A stretch of 7,640 nucleotides of DNA from Quisquiliibacterium sp. (GTDB lineage Bacteria > Pseudomonadota > Gammaproteobacteria > Burkholderiales > Burkholderiaceae_E): NCBI GenBank assembly GCA_023257915.1, contig JALRBB010000299.1:1-7640 (forward strand). Reading direction: 5' to 3'. Each line of letters starts with the position of its first letter. The stretch's first letter is position 1. Below are positions 1 through 7,260 of this stretch, one piece after another. The position numbers were made by a program, and so were the translations under genes. The notes below the pieces were generated by a model. It worked only from the letters and a program-made list of their open reading frames with translations, was not told the origin of the DNA and made no database searches.

Positions 1-1513
1 CCTCGTAGTACGAGAGCATCTCCTCGCGCGTGAGGGTTTCACCGGGCTTTAGGACCACGATCAGCAAGGGCCGCTCATCCCACTTCGGATGCGCCACCCC
101 AATCACGGCCGCGTTCGCGACCGCCGGATGCCCGATCGCAAGATTCTCCAGATCGATCGAACTAATCCACTCCCCGCCTGACTTGATCACGTCTTTGCTG
201 CGATCGGTGATCTGCATATAGCCATCGGCGTCGATCGTCGCGACATCCCCGGTCGGAAACCAACCCCGACCTTCGTCGTCGTACTGCAGCGGGTCTCCGC
301 CCTCGCCCCGAAAATATTCTCGGATGACCCAAGGGCCACGCACGAGCAGATTGCCAAAGGTCGAGGCGTCCCAGGGAAGGTCCTTGCCATCGTCATCGAC
401 GATCTTCATATCGATGCCGAAGATCACATGCCCCTGCTTCTCCAGAATCTTCTGTTGCTCAGCCTCGGATCGCGACAAATGCTTGTTCTGCAATCGCGAC
501 AACGTGCCCAGAGGCGACAATTCAGTCATACCCCAGGCATGAATCACATCCACACCGTAGTCGTCATTGAACGTGCGGATCATTGCAGGCGGGCAGGCAG
601 AGCCACCGATGACGGTTCGATTGAGTGTGGAAAACCGTCCCCCCTGCTGTTTGACATGTTGCAGCAGGCCAAGCCAGATTGTCGGCACGCCAGCCGCGAA
701 GGTGACTCCTTCCGCTTCAAACAAGTCATACAAGGACTTGCCGTCGAGTTGAGCGCCGGGAAACACCAGTTTGGCGCCCACCAGGGGAGCAACATAGGGA
801 ATGCCCCACGCGTTCACATGGAACATCGGAACGACCGGAAGGATGCAGTCCCGCGCCGATGCGGCCATGGCGTCGGGCAGAGCCGCACCGTAGGCGTGCA
901 ACACCGTCGATCGGTGTGAATACAGCGCCCCCTTGGGGTTTCCCGTGGTGCCAGAGGTGTAGCAAAGGGCTACGGCAGAGCGTTCGTCAAGCTCTGGCCA
1001 ACGGTAGTCCGGCGAGCCCGAGGCCAACAGCTGCTCATAGTTCAGCAGACCCCTCACCTTGTCCGATGCCGGCTGGCGGTCCTCGTCGATCATTGCGATC
1101 CAGCTCTTGACCTTCGGGCACTTGTCGGCAATCGCTTCGATGATCGGCAGAAACGTCAGATCGAATGCCAGGTGGGTGTCACCCGCGTGGTTGACAATCC
1201 AGGCGATCTGCTCTGGATGCAGCCTTGGATTGATGGTGTGGATCACCGCGCCCATGCCGCCGACCGCGTAATAGATCTCCATGTGGCGATAGCCGTTCCA
1301 GGCCAGCGTCGCGACTCGATCGCCAACCTGAACGCCGCTGCGCGACAATGCATCGGCCAGTTGTCTGGCGCGCGATTCGCACTCGGCGTAGGTGTATCGA
1401 TGCGTGTCACCTTCGACGCGGCGCGACACGATCTGATTGTCTGCGTAGTGGCGGGCCGCATGCCGCAGGATCGAACTGATCTGCAGCGGCATGTCCATCA
1501 TCAGGCCTTGCAT
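1..1513 (-). CDS. Medium/long-chain fatty acyl-CoA synthetase, AlkK/DmdB-like (3' end beyond window)
   Basis: ATP-dependent ligase of the ANL (AMP-binding) superfamily; it should activate a carboxylic acid to an acyl-adenylate and then an acyl-CoA in the cytoplasm. 504 residues are visible from an ATG at 1513, preceded by a strong GAGGAG Shine-Dalgarno eight bases upstream. The opening [10 protein letters not shown] resembles the start of the AlkK and methylthiopropionate-CoA ligase (DmdB) branch. Motifs in order: ATP-binding loop [11 protein letters not shown] (about residues 185-195), [10 protein letters not shown] (228-237), [13 protein letters not shown] (325-337), GWFPTGD (417-423) and the hinge [15 protein letters not shown] (437-451). 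The reading frame is still open at base 1, so about 40 residues, including the expected catalytic lysine, lie outside. It is divergent from selO. Family assignment is firm; the substrate (medium- or long-chain fatty acid, or methylthiopropionate) cannot be decided from the sequence. Confidence 0.95.
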   Translation of the reverse strand, partial: MQGLMMDMPLQISSILRHAARHYADNQIVSRRVEGDTHRYTYAECESRARQLADALSRSGVQVGDRVATLAWNGYRHMEIYYAVGGMGAVIHTINPRLHPEQIAWIVNHAGDTHLAFDLTFLPIIEAIADKCPKVKSWIAMIDEDRQPASDKVRGLLNYEQLLASGSPDYRWPELDERSAVALCYTSGTTGNPKGALYSHRSTVLHAYGAALPDAMAASARDCILPVVPMFHVNAWGIPYVAPLVGAKLVFPGAQLDGKSLYDLFEAEGVTFAAGVPTIWLGLLQHVKQQGGRFSTLNRTVIGGSACPPAMIRTFNDDYGVDVIHAWGMTELSPLGTLSRLQNKHLSRSEAEQQKILEKQGHVIFGIDMKIVDDDGKDLPWDASTFGNLLVRGPWVIREYFRGEGGDPLQYDDEGRGWFPTGDVATIDADGYMQITDRSKDVIKSGGEWISSIDLENLAIGHPAVANAAVIGVAHPKWDERPLLIVVLKPGETLTREEMLSYYE

Positions 1514-1544
1514 GGCGAGGTCTCCTCAAGTTGATGCGGATCGG

Positions 1545-1564
1545 CAGGCGTGCGCCTGGCACGC
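1545..1564. promoter_or_regulatory. Overlapping inverted repeats upstream of the acyl-CoA ligase gene
   Basis: CAGGCG-TG-CGCCTG (1545-1558) is a perfect inverted repeat. It overlaps a second one, GCGTGC-gcctg-GCACGC (1548-1564). Both sit 32-51 bases upstream of the ligase ATG, in the divergent spacer with selO. They could be a repressor operator or an mRNA leader hairpin for the ligase gene. No regulator family consensus was recognised, and chance palindromes are common in GC-rich DNA. Confidence 0.25.
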
Positions 1565-1631
1565 GCGCGAAAGCCCGCAATGGTGATTTCATCCACACGA
1601 CCAAGTCAAGTCGACGACAGGGTCATCGGCT

Positions 1632-1658
1632 CCGACAACCCCCGTCGGTCCGTAAAAT
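1632..1658 (+). promoter_or_regulatory. Candidate sigma-70 promoter of selO
   Basis: A good -10 hexamer, TAAAAT, lies at 1653-1658. A weak -35, CCGACA (four of six to TTGACA), lies at 1632-1637 with a short 15-bp spacer. Transcription would begin about seven bases after the -10, at or next to the ATG at 1666, which would make the selO mRNA leaderless. No Shine-Dalgarno sequence precedes this ATG, in keeping with that reading. Confidence 0.45.
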
Positions 1659-1665
1659 GGCTCGT

Positions 1666-3231
1666 ATGAACGCACGACAAGCCCCGTGGAGTGGCAACAC
1701 TCTTTCCTGGAAGCAGCTCGAAGCCGGCAATGATTTCGCCAGCCTCGGCTCCCGGTTCGCCGTCCCGACGGCATCGGAGCCGCTCGCGGCGCCCTACCTG
1801 GTCGCCAGCTCACCCGCCGCGGCAAGCCTGCTCGGGCTTGACCACGGGCAACTCTCAGACCCCGACGCCTTGGCGATTCTCGCCGGCAACGAGCGGTTCG
1901 CCGGCAGTCAACCGGTTGCCTCTGTCTATTCGGGTCATCAGTTCGGCGTGTGGGCTGGCCAGCTCGGAGATGGCCGTGCGCTGCTGCTTGGGGATTTTGC
2001 GAGTCCAGATGGCGGTCGGCTTGAATTACAGCTCAAAGGCGCGGGACTGACGCCGTTTTCCCGCATGGGCGATGGCCGTGCAGTGCTGCGCTCGTCGATC
2101 CGCGAGTTCTTGTGCTCCGAAGCGATGGCGGCCCTCGGGATTCCGACAACCCGCGCGCTGGCAGTCGTCGGCGCTGATTTGCCGGTGTTTCGCGAAACCG
2201 TCGAGACTGCTGCCGTTGTCAGTCGGCTGGCGCCAAGTTTTTTGCGTTTCGGCCATTTCGAGCATTTTTATCGCACTGGCCAACATCAGGAATTGCGGCG
2301 TCTGGCTGACTATCTGATCGCGCGCTTTTTGCCTCACCTGCGCGATGAGCCACAGCCGTATCAGGCGATGCTGGTCGAAGTGGTGTGCCGAACTGCACGC
2401 TTGGTTGCCCACTGGCAGTCGGTTGGTTTTTGCCACGGCGTCATGAACACCGACAACATGTCGATGTTGGGTCTGACGATCGATTACGGCCCGTTTGGGT
2501 TCCTCGACGGCTTCGACGCGCACCATATCTGCAACCATTCCGACAGTGGCGGTCGCTACTCCTACGCGAACCAGCCGGCAGTCGCTGAATGGAACTGCTA
2601 TTGCCTCGCGCAGTCGCTGGTCCCGCTGCTTGGGTCGGTCGATGAAGCCAAGGATGCGTTGCAGCAGTTCCGGCCAGCATTCGAAGACGCGTTTCGCGCT
2701 CGCTTTCAGGCCAAGCTCGGCTTGCGCGAGCAGCGCGATGCTGATGACGAACTGCTAGACGGACTGTTCGGTGTGCTGCACCAGGGCCGCGTCGACTTCA
2801 CCCTGTTCTTCCGTCGTCTCGCCGAGGTGCGCAGCAACGATTCATCCGGCGATTCCCCGGCGAGAGACCTGTTTGCCGATCGCGAGTCGTTTGATGCCTG
2901 GGTGCAGCGCTATCGGGCGCGCCTCATGGCTGAAGCCAGCGAGGACGCGAGCCGACGGGCCGCGATGAACGCGGTGAATCCGAAATACGTGTTGAGAAAC
3001 CACCTGGCCGAGCAGGCAATTCGCCTTGCCAGAGGCTCCGATGAACGGCATCGCTTGCAACTCGGTGTCGCCCAAGCGACCGAAAGCCTTGCGAGCGGTC
3101 AGGACTTCGGCGAAGTGACCAGGCTGCTGCGGGTGCTGAGCAAGCCATTCGACGAACAACCCGAATTCGAGCAATACGCCCAGCTGCCACCCGATTGGGC
3201 CTCAACACTGAGCGTCAGTTGCTCATCCTGA
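1666..3231 (+). CDS. selO: SelO protein adenylyltransferase (YdiU/UPF0061 family)
   Basis: Pseudokinase-fold enzyme that transfers AMP from ATP to Ser/Thr/Tyr of target proteins; in E. coli it is linked to oxidative stress and S-glutathionylation. The 521-residue product (from ATG 1666; ATG 1657 would add three residues) is slightly longer than E. coli SelO. Signature blocks are [43 protein letters not shown] and [14 protein letters not shown]. Every residue I know to be needed in the Pseudomonas syringae enzyme is present at a constant offset: K124, E147, R187, R194, D263, N264 and metal-binding D273. C289 (HHICNHSD) and C519 in the terminal VSCSS match the E. coli cysteine pair that forms a regulatory disulfide; C519 stands where animal SelO has selenocysteine. 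Upstream in-frame codons back to TTG 1531 encode a basic stretch outside the family and are excluded. It is divergent from the acyl-CoA ligase and convergent with the small gene at 3281-3409. Confidence 0.97.
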   Translation: MNARQAPWSGNTLSWKQLEAGNDFASLGSRFAVPTASEPLAAPYLVASSPAAASLLGLDHGQLSDPDALAILAGNERFAGSQPVASVYSGHQFGVWAGQLGDGRALLLGDFASPDGGRLELQLKGAGLTPFSRMGDGRAVLRSSIREFLCSEAMAALGIPTTRALAVVGADLPVFRETVETAAVVSRLAPSFLRFGHFEHFYRTGQHQELRRLADYLIARFLPHLRDEPQPYQAMLVEVVCRTARLVAHWQSVGFCHGVMNTDNMSMLGLTIDYGPFGFLDGFDAHHICNHSDSGGRYSYANQPAVAEWNCYCLAQSLVPLLGSVDEAKDALQQFRPAFEDAFRARFQAKLGLREQRDADDELLDGLFGVLHQGRVDFTLFFRRLAEVRSNDSSGDSPARDLFADRESFDAWVQRYRARLMAEASEDASRRAAMNAVNPKYVLRNHLAEQAIRLARGSDERHRLQLGVAQATESLASGQDFGEVTRLLRVLSKPFDEQPEFEQYAQLPPDWASTLSVSCSS

Positions 3232-3255
3232 GCCCGGCGGGAAATTCCGACGGGC
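3232..3255. other. Stem-loop between convergent genes
   Basis: GCCCG (3232-3236) pairs with CGGGC (3251-3255). Across one mismatch, CGG (3238-3240) pairs with CCG (3247-3249) around a six-base loop. It begins directly after the selO stop codon and lies between the ends of selO and the convergent small gene. It could slow or end transcription from either side. Neither strand has a T-run after the stem, so it is not a typical rho-independent terminator. Confidence 0.3.
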
Positions 3256-3280
3256 CACAGTCTGCTATCAAGAAACGTCT

Positions 3281-3409
3281 TCAGGCCTTCTTGATCTTCT
3301 CGAGCATGCGGAACACGTAGCTCGGCGAGCCCTTGAACATGCGCTTGAGTGATTTGGACAGGCAGCGACGCTCGAGCGTGTTGCGACGGGTACGGGTACG
3401 TTCGGCCAT
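3281..3409 (-). CDS. Small basic protein, 42 residues, function unknown
   Basis: Not recognised. The product begins MAERTRTRRNTLERR and ends RMLEKIKKA. It has eight Arg and six Lys in 42 residues, a single Cys (residue 16), no membrane segment and no signal peptide, so a cytoplasmic nucleic-acid- or ribosome-associated role is possible but unproven. Evidence that it is real: GGAG Shine-Dalgarno six bases before ATG 3409, a plausible promoter just upstream (TAGAAT -10), about 83% G/C at third codon positions, and frequent CGT/CGC and AAG codons as in well-expressed genes. It fills the gap between selO and yciB and points against both. As I recall, some Burkholderia genomes have msrB between their selO and yciB homologues; this protein is unrelated to MsrB. 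Confidence 0.75.
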   Translation of the reverse strand: MAERTRTRRNTLERRCLSKSLKRMFKGSPSYVFRMLEKIKKA

Positions 3410-3445
3410 GGTTGTTCTCCAGATTCAGTTGATGCAAAACCAGCT

Positions 3446-3475
3446 ATTCTAGCGCTTCGCCGCCCAGTCGGTAAA
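3446..3475 (-). promoter_or_regulatory. Candidate promoter of the 42-residue protein gene
   Basis: On the minus strand TTTACC (3475-3470) and TAGAAT (3451-3446) form a -35/-10 pair with an 18-bp spacer. Transcription would start near 3439, giving a leader of about 30 bases that contains the GGAG ribosome-binding site. The -35 region overlaps a possible plus-strand -10 (TAAATC, 3472-3477) for yciB, so the two divergent genes may compete for polymerase in this 87-bp spacer. Confidence 0.45.
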
Positions 3476-3496
3476 TCCAGAGAAACTATTTCGCGC

Positions 3497-4033
3497 ATGA
3501 AACTGCTCTTCGACATGCTCCCGGTGGTGTTGTTTTTCATCGCCTTCAAGACCGCCGACATCTACGTGGCGACCGGAGTTGCGATCGTCACGAGCATCGC
3601 GCAGATCGGCTGGCTCAAGCTGCGCGGCAAGACTGTCGAAACCATGCAGTGGGTCAGTCTGGGCGTCATCGTCATCTTCGGCGGCATGACGCTGCTGCTA
3701 CAGGACGAGACCTTCATCAAATGGAAGCCCACCGTTTTGTACGGCTTCTTTGCGATTGCCCTGTTGGTTGGACGTTATCTGATGGGGCGCAACCTGATCC
3801 AGCTCATGATGGGCAAGCAGATCCGGTTGCCGGACGGCGTTTGGGAGCGACTGAATCTGGCCTGGATCCTGTTTTTCTGGGCCATGGCGGGCTTGAACCT
3901 TTTTGTCGCCTACCGGTTCACGACGGAAACCTGGGTCAACTTCAAGCTGTTTGGCACGCTGGGCTTGACGCTCGCATTCGTCATCGCGCAAGCAATTTAC
4001 TTTAGCCGCCATGTGATCGAGGAGGAACGCTGA
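3497..4033 (+). CDS. yciB: Inner membrane-spanning protein YciB (septation protein A)
   Basis: Integral inner-membrane protein of the YciB/IspA/IspZ family, implicated in cell-envelope integrity and normal septation through contacts with cell division and elongation proteins. Its 178 residues match the usual length (E. coli 179). The typical start MKLLFDMLPVVLFFIAF is followed by KTADIYVATG and WKPTVLYGFF. Hydrophobic segments lie at about residues 4-18, 22-40, 50-67, 78-92, 121-138 and 150-168. The charged tail HVIEEER is cytoplasmic or interfacial. No clear Shine-Dalgarno precedes ATG 3497; only a distant GAGA is visible. It is the first gene of a unit with the bolA-like gene, whose ATG overlaps the yciB stop codon, and the parvulin gene. 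Confidence 0.96.
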   Translation: MKLLFDMLPVVLFFIAFKTADIYVATGVAIVTSIAQIGWLKLRGKTVETMQWVSLGVIVIFGGMTLLLQDETFIKWKPTVLYGFFAIALLVGRYLMGRNLIQLMMGKQIRLPDGVWERLNLAWILFFWAMAGLNLFVAYRFTTETWVNFKLFGTLGLTLAFVIAQAIYFSRHVIEEER

Positions 4034-4308
4034 TGCGCCCGTCGCTGGACGAACTTCGCGAGCGCCTGGCCAGGGCTTTCCCCGACGGCCAAATTCACCT
4101 TCAGGACGACAGCCACTTGCACGCTGGGCACGCCGGGGCAACCGGGGGTGCCGGGCACTTCAGCGTACGCATCGTCTCACCGAGTTTCGTGGGCTTGCGG
4201 ACGATTGCCAGGCATCGGCTCGTGTATGATTCCGTGCGCGACTGGATGCCCGATCGAATCCATGCATTGTCGATCGAAGCGCGATGCCCAGATGAGGCAG
4301 GCCAGTAG
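4033..4308 (+). CDS. BolA family protein
   Basis: Small class II KH-like BolA/IbaG-family protein of 91 residues. Such proteins pair with monothiol glutaredoxins to bind a [2Fe-2S] cluster, and some act as transcription regulators in stress and morphology control. Visible family features are the DDSHLHAGHAG segment (residues 25-35), HFSVRIVSPSFVGL (42-55) and the recognition-helix region RHRLVYDSVRDWM (60-72), with H61 the conserved cluster-ligand candidate. No cysteine lies in the variable loop; the only one, C85, is near the C-terminus. The start is well supported by GGAGG at 4021-4025, and its ATG overlaps the yciB TGA as TGATG, which indicates translational coupling. The bolA-versus-ibaG subfamily cannot be fixed by eye, so no symbol is given. 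Confidence 0.93.
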   Translation: MRPSLDELRERLARAFPDGQIHLQDDSHLHAGHAGATGGAGHFSVRIVSPSFVGLRTIARHRLVYDSVRDWMPDRIHALSIEARCPDEAGQ

Positions 4309-4310
4309 GC

Positions 4311-4360
4311 CTTGCACAGGAGGCTGGGCCCGCGCCTGCTCTCCGGAGATCTGGTGCAAG
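4311..4360. other. Inverted repeat in the bolA-parvulin spacer
   Basis: CTTGCAC (4311-4317) and GTGCAAG (4354-4360) form a perfect 7-bp stem around 36 bases. The interior contains the palindrome CTCCGGAG (4341-4348) and an exact AGGAGG (4318-4323) with no start codon at a usable distance. The element occupies most of the 89-bp leader of the parvulin gene and ends 25 bases before that gene's own AAGGA ribosome-binding site. No T-run follows, so a terminator is unlikely. An mRNA-stability or processing structure between cistrons is possible. Confidence 0.35.
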
Positions 4361-4397
4361 CTCTGGCACCGGCGTCAACACCACAAGGACTTTATCG

Positions 4398-5183
4398 ATG
4401 AGTAACACCCGTTTCAGCGCCCGTGTCATCGTGGCCTGCGCGCTGCTGGCCGTCGCCCCGGCTCTTTGGGCGCAGAACGCGGCAGTGGTCAACAACAAGC
4501 CTATTCCGAAGGCCAAGGTCGACGAATTCATGAAGGCGCTGGCCGCCCAGGGCCGTCCGGAGACGCCGGAGTTGCGTGCCGCGGTACGTGATGAGCTGAT
4601 CGCCCGAGAGCTGTTTTCGCAGGAGGCCGAGCGCAAGGGACTGGCCCGCAAGCCCGATGTCCAGATGCAGATCGAGAACACCCGCCAGCAGATCCTGATT
4701 CAGGCGCTGATCCGCGAGTATGCCGATAAGCATCCGATCAAGGACGAGGATATCAAGGCCGAATACGACAAGCTTGCCGCCGAGTCGTCTGAGAAAGAAT
4801 ACAAGGCAAGGCACATCCTGGTTGAAAGCGAAGACAGCGCCAAGAAGATCATCGAGGAGCTCGGCAAGGGCGCCAAATTTGAAGATCTGGCCAAGCAATC
4901 CAAGGATCCCGGCTCGGCCCAAAACGGCGGCGATCTCGACTGGAACACGGCCGGTACCTTCGTCAAGCCGTTCTCCGACGCGATGGTCGCGTTAGCCAAG
5001 GGAAAGTACACCGAAGCACCGGTCAAGACCCAATTTGGCTGGCATGTGATCCGGCTCGATGACATGCGTGATGGCACTCCCCCTCCGATGGAGCAGGTGC
5101 GCCCGCAGATCCAGCAGGAGCTCGAGCGCCGTCGTGTCGAGCAGATGCAAAAGGAACTGCGCGCGAAAGCCAAGATCCAGTAA
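4398..5183 (+). CDS. Periplasmic parvulin-type peptidyl-prolyl cis-trans isomerase
   Basis: Secreted PpiC/parvulin rotamase that should assist folding of exported and outer-membrane proteins, comparable in size and layout to Par27 of Bordetella (about 260 residues). The 261-residue product has a signal peptide (residues 1-25: SNTRFSAR, a hydrophobic core, then ALWA before QN). A helical, SurA-like N-terminal chaperone segment follows at about 28-130, then the rotamase domain at about 135-223 with KARHIL (H139), DLAKQSKDPGS, NGGDL and QFGWHVIRL (H216). The tail from 230 on is helical and highly charged. The start at 4398 is supported by AAGGA eight bases upstream. It is the last gene of the yciB-bolA-like unit and is followed by a strong terminator. 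It could have an additional promoter within or after the bolA-like gene, but none is clear. Confidence 0.95.
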   Translation: MSNTRFSARVIVACALLAVAPALWAQNAAVVNNKPIPKAKVDEFMKALAAQGRPETPELRAAVRDELIARELFSQEAERKGLARKPDVQMQIENTRQQILIQALIREYADKHPIKDEDIKAEYDKLAAESSEKEYKARHILVESEDSAKKIIEELGKGAKFEDLAKQSKDPGSAQNGGDLDWNTAGTFVKPFSDAMVALAKGKYTEAPVKTQFGWHVIRLDDMRDGTPPPMEQVRPQIQQELERRRVEQMQKELRAKAKIQ

Positions 5184-5222
5184 CTGTTCTGGCTGCGCCC
5201 TGCGCGGCAAGGCAGATCCGGG

Positions 5223-5248
5223 CGGCGCCAAATGGCGCCGTTTTTTTT
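5223..5248 (+). terminator. Rho-independent terminator of the yciB-bolA-parvulin unit
   Basis: CGGCGCC (5223-5229) and GGCGCCG (5234-5240) form a perfect 7-bp GC-rich stem with an AAAT loop, followed at once by eight T (5241-5248). It lies 40 bases after the parvulin stop. On the other strand there is no T-run after the stem, so it should act only on plus-strand transcripts and not on tadA. Confidence 0.95.
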
Positions 5249-5304
5249 GCCGCGGCGGCGCCCATCCTGCTGCCTTGAGACCTCCGGGTTCGGGTATTTG
5301 TCGA

Positions 5305-6032
<728 letters not shown>

Positions 6033-6097
6033 TTGCACGACGAACCCGACGCTGTCGCCGCAGACCCGACACCTGTGGCATCCTCGCGCAAGCCTTC

Positions 6098-6101
6098 GGA
6101 G
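6098..6101 (+). promoter_or_regulatory. Ribosome-binding site that fixes the permease start
   Basis: GGAG lies six bases before ATG 6108. The only longer in-frame alternative is a TTG at 6033 without a Shine-Dalgarno. The added 25 residues would be polar, while translation from 6108 begins just before the first membrane segment, as in E. coli YdiK. Confidence 0.8.
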
Positions 6102-6107
6102 AATGTC

Positions 6108-7169
6108 ATGCAACGGGAAGTTACGCGCACGCTGCTTGCGGTGCTGTCGATCGGCGCGCTGATCATCGCTGCGTTCTGGGTGCTGCGCCCTTTTCTGAGC
6201 TCAATCATCTGGGCCTCGACGCTGGTGATTGCGACCTGGCCAGTGATGATCGGTGTCCAGCGCAGATTCAATGGCCGCAGGACGCCGGCGATCGCCGTGA
6301 TGATGATCTTGATGCTGCTGTTGTTCGTGCTGCCATTCTGGCTGGCGATCGGCACCGTCGCCGAGAACATCACGAAGATTGGCGAGTGGGGAGCCTTGCT
6401 TCAAGCATGGAAGGTGCCGCCCCCTCCGGCCTTTCTCGAGCATGTCCCTCTGGTTGGAGACAAACTACTTGAGGTCTGGACCGACGCGGCAAGCGGTGGC
6501 TGGGGCCCGATGGCGGCCAAATTGCAGCCCTATCTGGTCCAGGTTGTTCGCTGGCTCGCCTCGGAAGTTGGCACTGTTGGTGTGCTGCTTGTGCAGTTTT
6601 TACTGACGGTTCTGGTCGCAGGTGTGCTGTATGCCAACGGCGAACAGGCGGCCTCGATGCTGCGCAGGTTTGGGCGCAGATTGGCTGGCGAGCGTGGCGA
6701 GCATTCGGTGACGATCGCTGGCCAGGCCATACGGGGGGTTGCACTGGGGGTTGTCGTGACCGCGCTGGTGCAATCACTGCTGGCAGGCCTGGGTCTGTGG
6801 ACGGCATCGGTGCCGTTTGCCTCCGGTCTAACCATCGCGGCCCTGTTATTGTGCATCGCCCAGATCGGGCCGCTACCCGTGCTGATTCCTGCGGTGGCCT
6901 GGATTTATCTTACCGGCGACAACGTCGTCGCCACTCTCTTGCTGGTCTGGACCGTGGTCGTCGCCAGCTTGGACAACGTCCTTCGGCCCTATCTGATCAG
7001 GAAAGGTGCAGACCTGCCGCTGCTGCTGATCTTCGCCGGCGTGATTGGCGGCCTGCTTTCCTTCGGATTGCTCGGCATCTTCGTCGGTCCGGTTGTGCTG
7101 GCCGTCAACTACAAGCTGCTAGACGCCTGGATCCGCGAGGACGTCGAACGCACGTCGTCAGGCTCCTGA
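6108..7169 (+). CDS. ydiK: AI-2E family transporter, YdiK-like inner-membrane permease
   Basis: Polytopic inner-membrane protein of the AI-2E (TqsA/PerM/YdiK) family, 353 residues; members export or exchange small solutes, but the YdiK substrate is unknown. Hydrophobic segments lie at about residues 8-26, 30-50, 60-85, 153-175, 207-232, 236-265, 270-292 and 303-335. A soluble stretch lies between about 86 and 150, the usual layout for the family. Close resemblance to E. coli YdiK as I remember it is strongest in the C-terminal half: GQAIRGVALGVVVTALVQ (205-222), QIGPLPVLIPAVAWIYLTGD (252-271), SLDNVLRPYLIRKGADLP (287-304) and GVIGGLLSFGLLGIFVGPV (311-329). It appears to be transcribed alone, after a long structured spacer, and ends convergent with icd. 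The family is certain; the ydiK symbol rests on recalled similarity. Confidence 0.92.
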   Translation: MQREVTRTLLAVLSIGALIIAAFWVLRPFLSSIIWASTLVIATWPVMIGVQRRFNGRRTPAIAVMMILMLLLFVLPFWLAIGTVAENITKIGEWGALLQAWKVPPPPAFLEHVPLVGDKLLEVWTDAASGGWGPMAAKLQPYLVQVVRWLASEVGTVGVLLVQFLLTVLVAGVLYANGEQAASMLRRFGRRLAGERGEHSVTIAGQAIRGVALGVVVTALVQSLLAGLGLWTASVPFASGLTIAALLLCIAQIGPLPVLIPAVAWIYLTGDNVVATLLLVWTVVVASLDNVLRPYLIRKGADLPLLLIFAGVIGGLLSFGLLGIFVGPVVLAVNYKLLDAWIREDVERTSSGS

Positions 7170-7182
7170 TCGCGCAGTCAGC

Positions 7183-7213
7183 AAAACGGCCATCCGTTGG
7201 AGCGGATAGCCGT
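7183..7213 (-). terminator. Rho-independent terminator of icd
   Basis: Read on the minus strand, ACGGCTATCCG (7213-7203) pairs with CGGATGGCCGT (7196-7186) around a six-base loop, an 11-bp stem with one U-G wobble, and runs into TTTT (7186-7183). On the plus strand the wobble becomes an A-C mismatch and no T-run follows, so the element points to icd, whose stop lies about 50 bases away. A second weaker inverted repeat, CAAGCC/GGCTTG (7228-7233/7241-7246), sits between it and the icd stop. Confidence 0.8.
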
Positions 7214-7260
7214 CGAATGAAAGCGGACAAGCCACTAGCGGGCTTGCCCAGCGCAAGCTC

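Noticed and set aside
428..919. Plus-strand open frame of 163 residues antisense to the acyl-CoA ligase
   Set aside because: The opposite strand encodes an unmistakable AMP-binding enzyme through the whole stretch, and this frame has no family features.
1606..1621. CGACCAAGTCAAGTCG as an operator
   Set aside because: It has only 4-bp complementary ends and a short tandem AAGTC; this is within chance for a spacer of this size.
1531..1665. N-terminal extension of SelO from the TTG at 1531
   Set aside because: The added 45 residues are Arg-rich, lack any SelO family feature, overlap the likely promoter and the inverted repeats, and have no ribosome-binding site.
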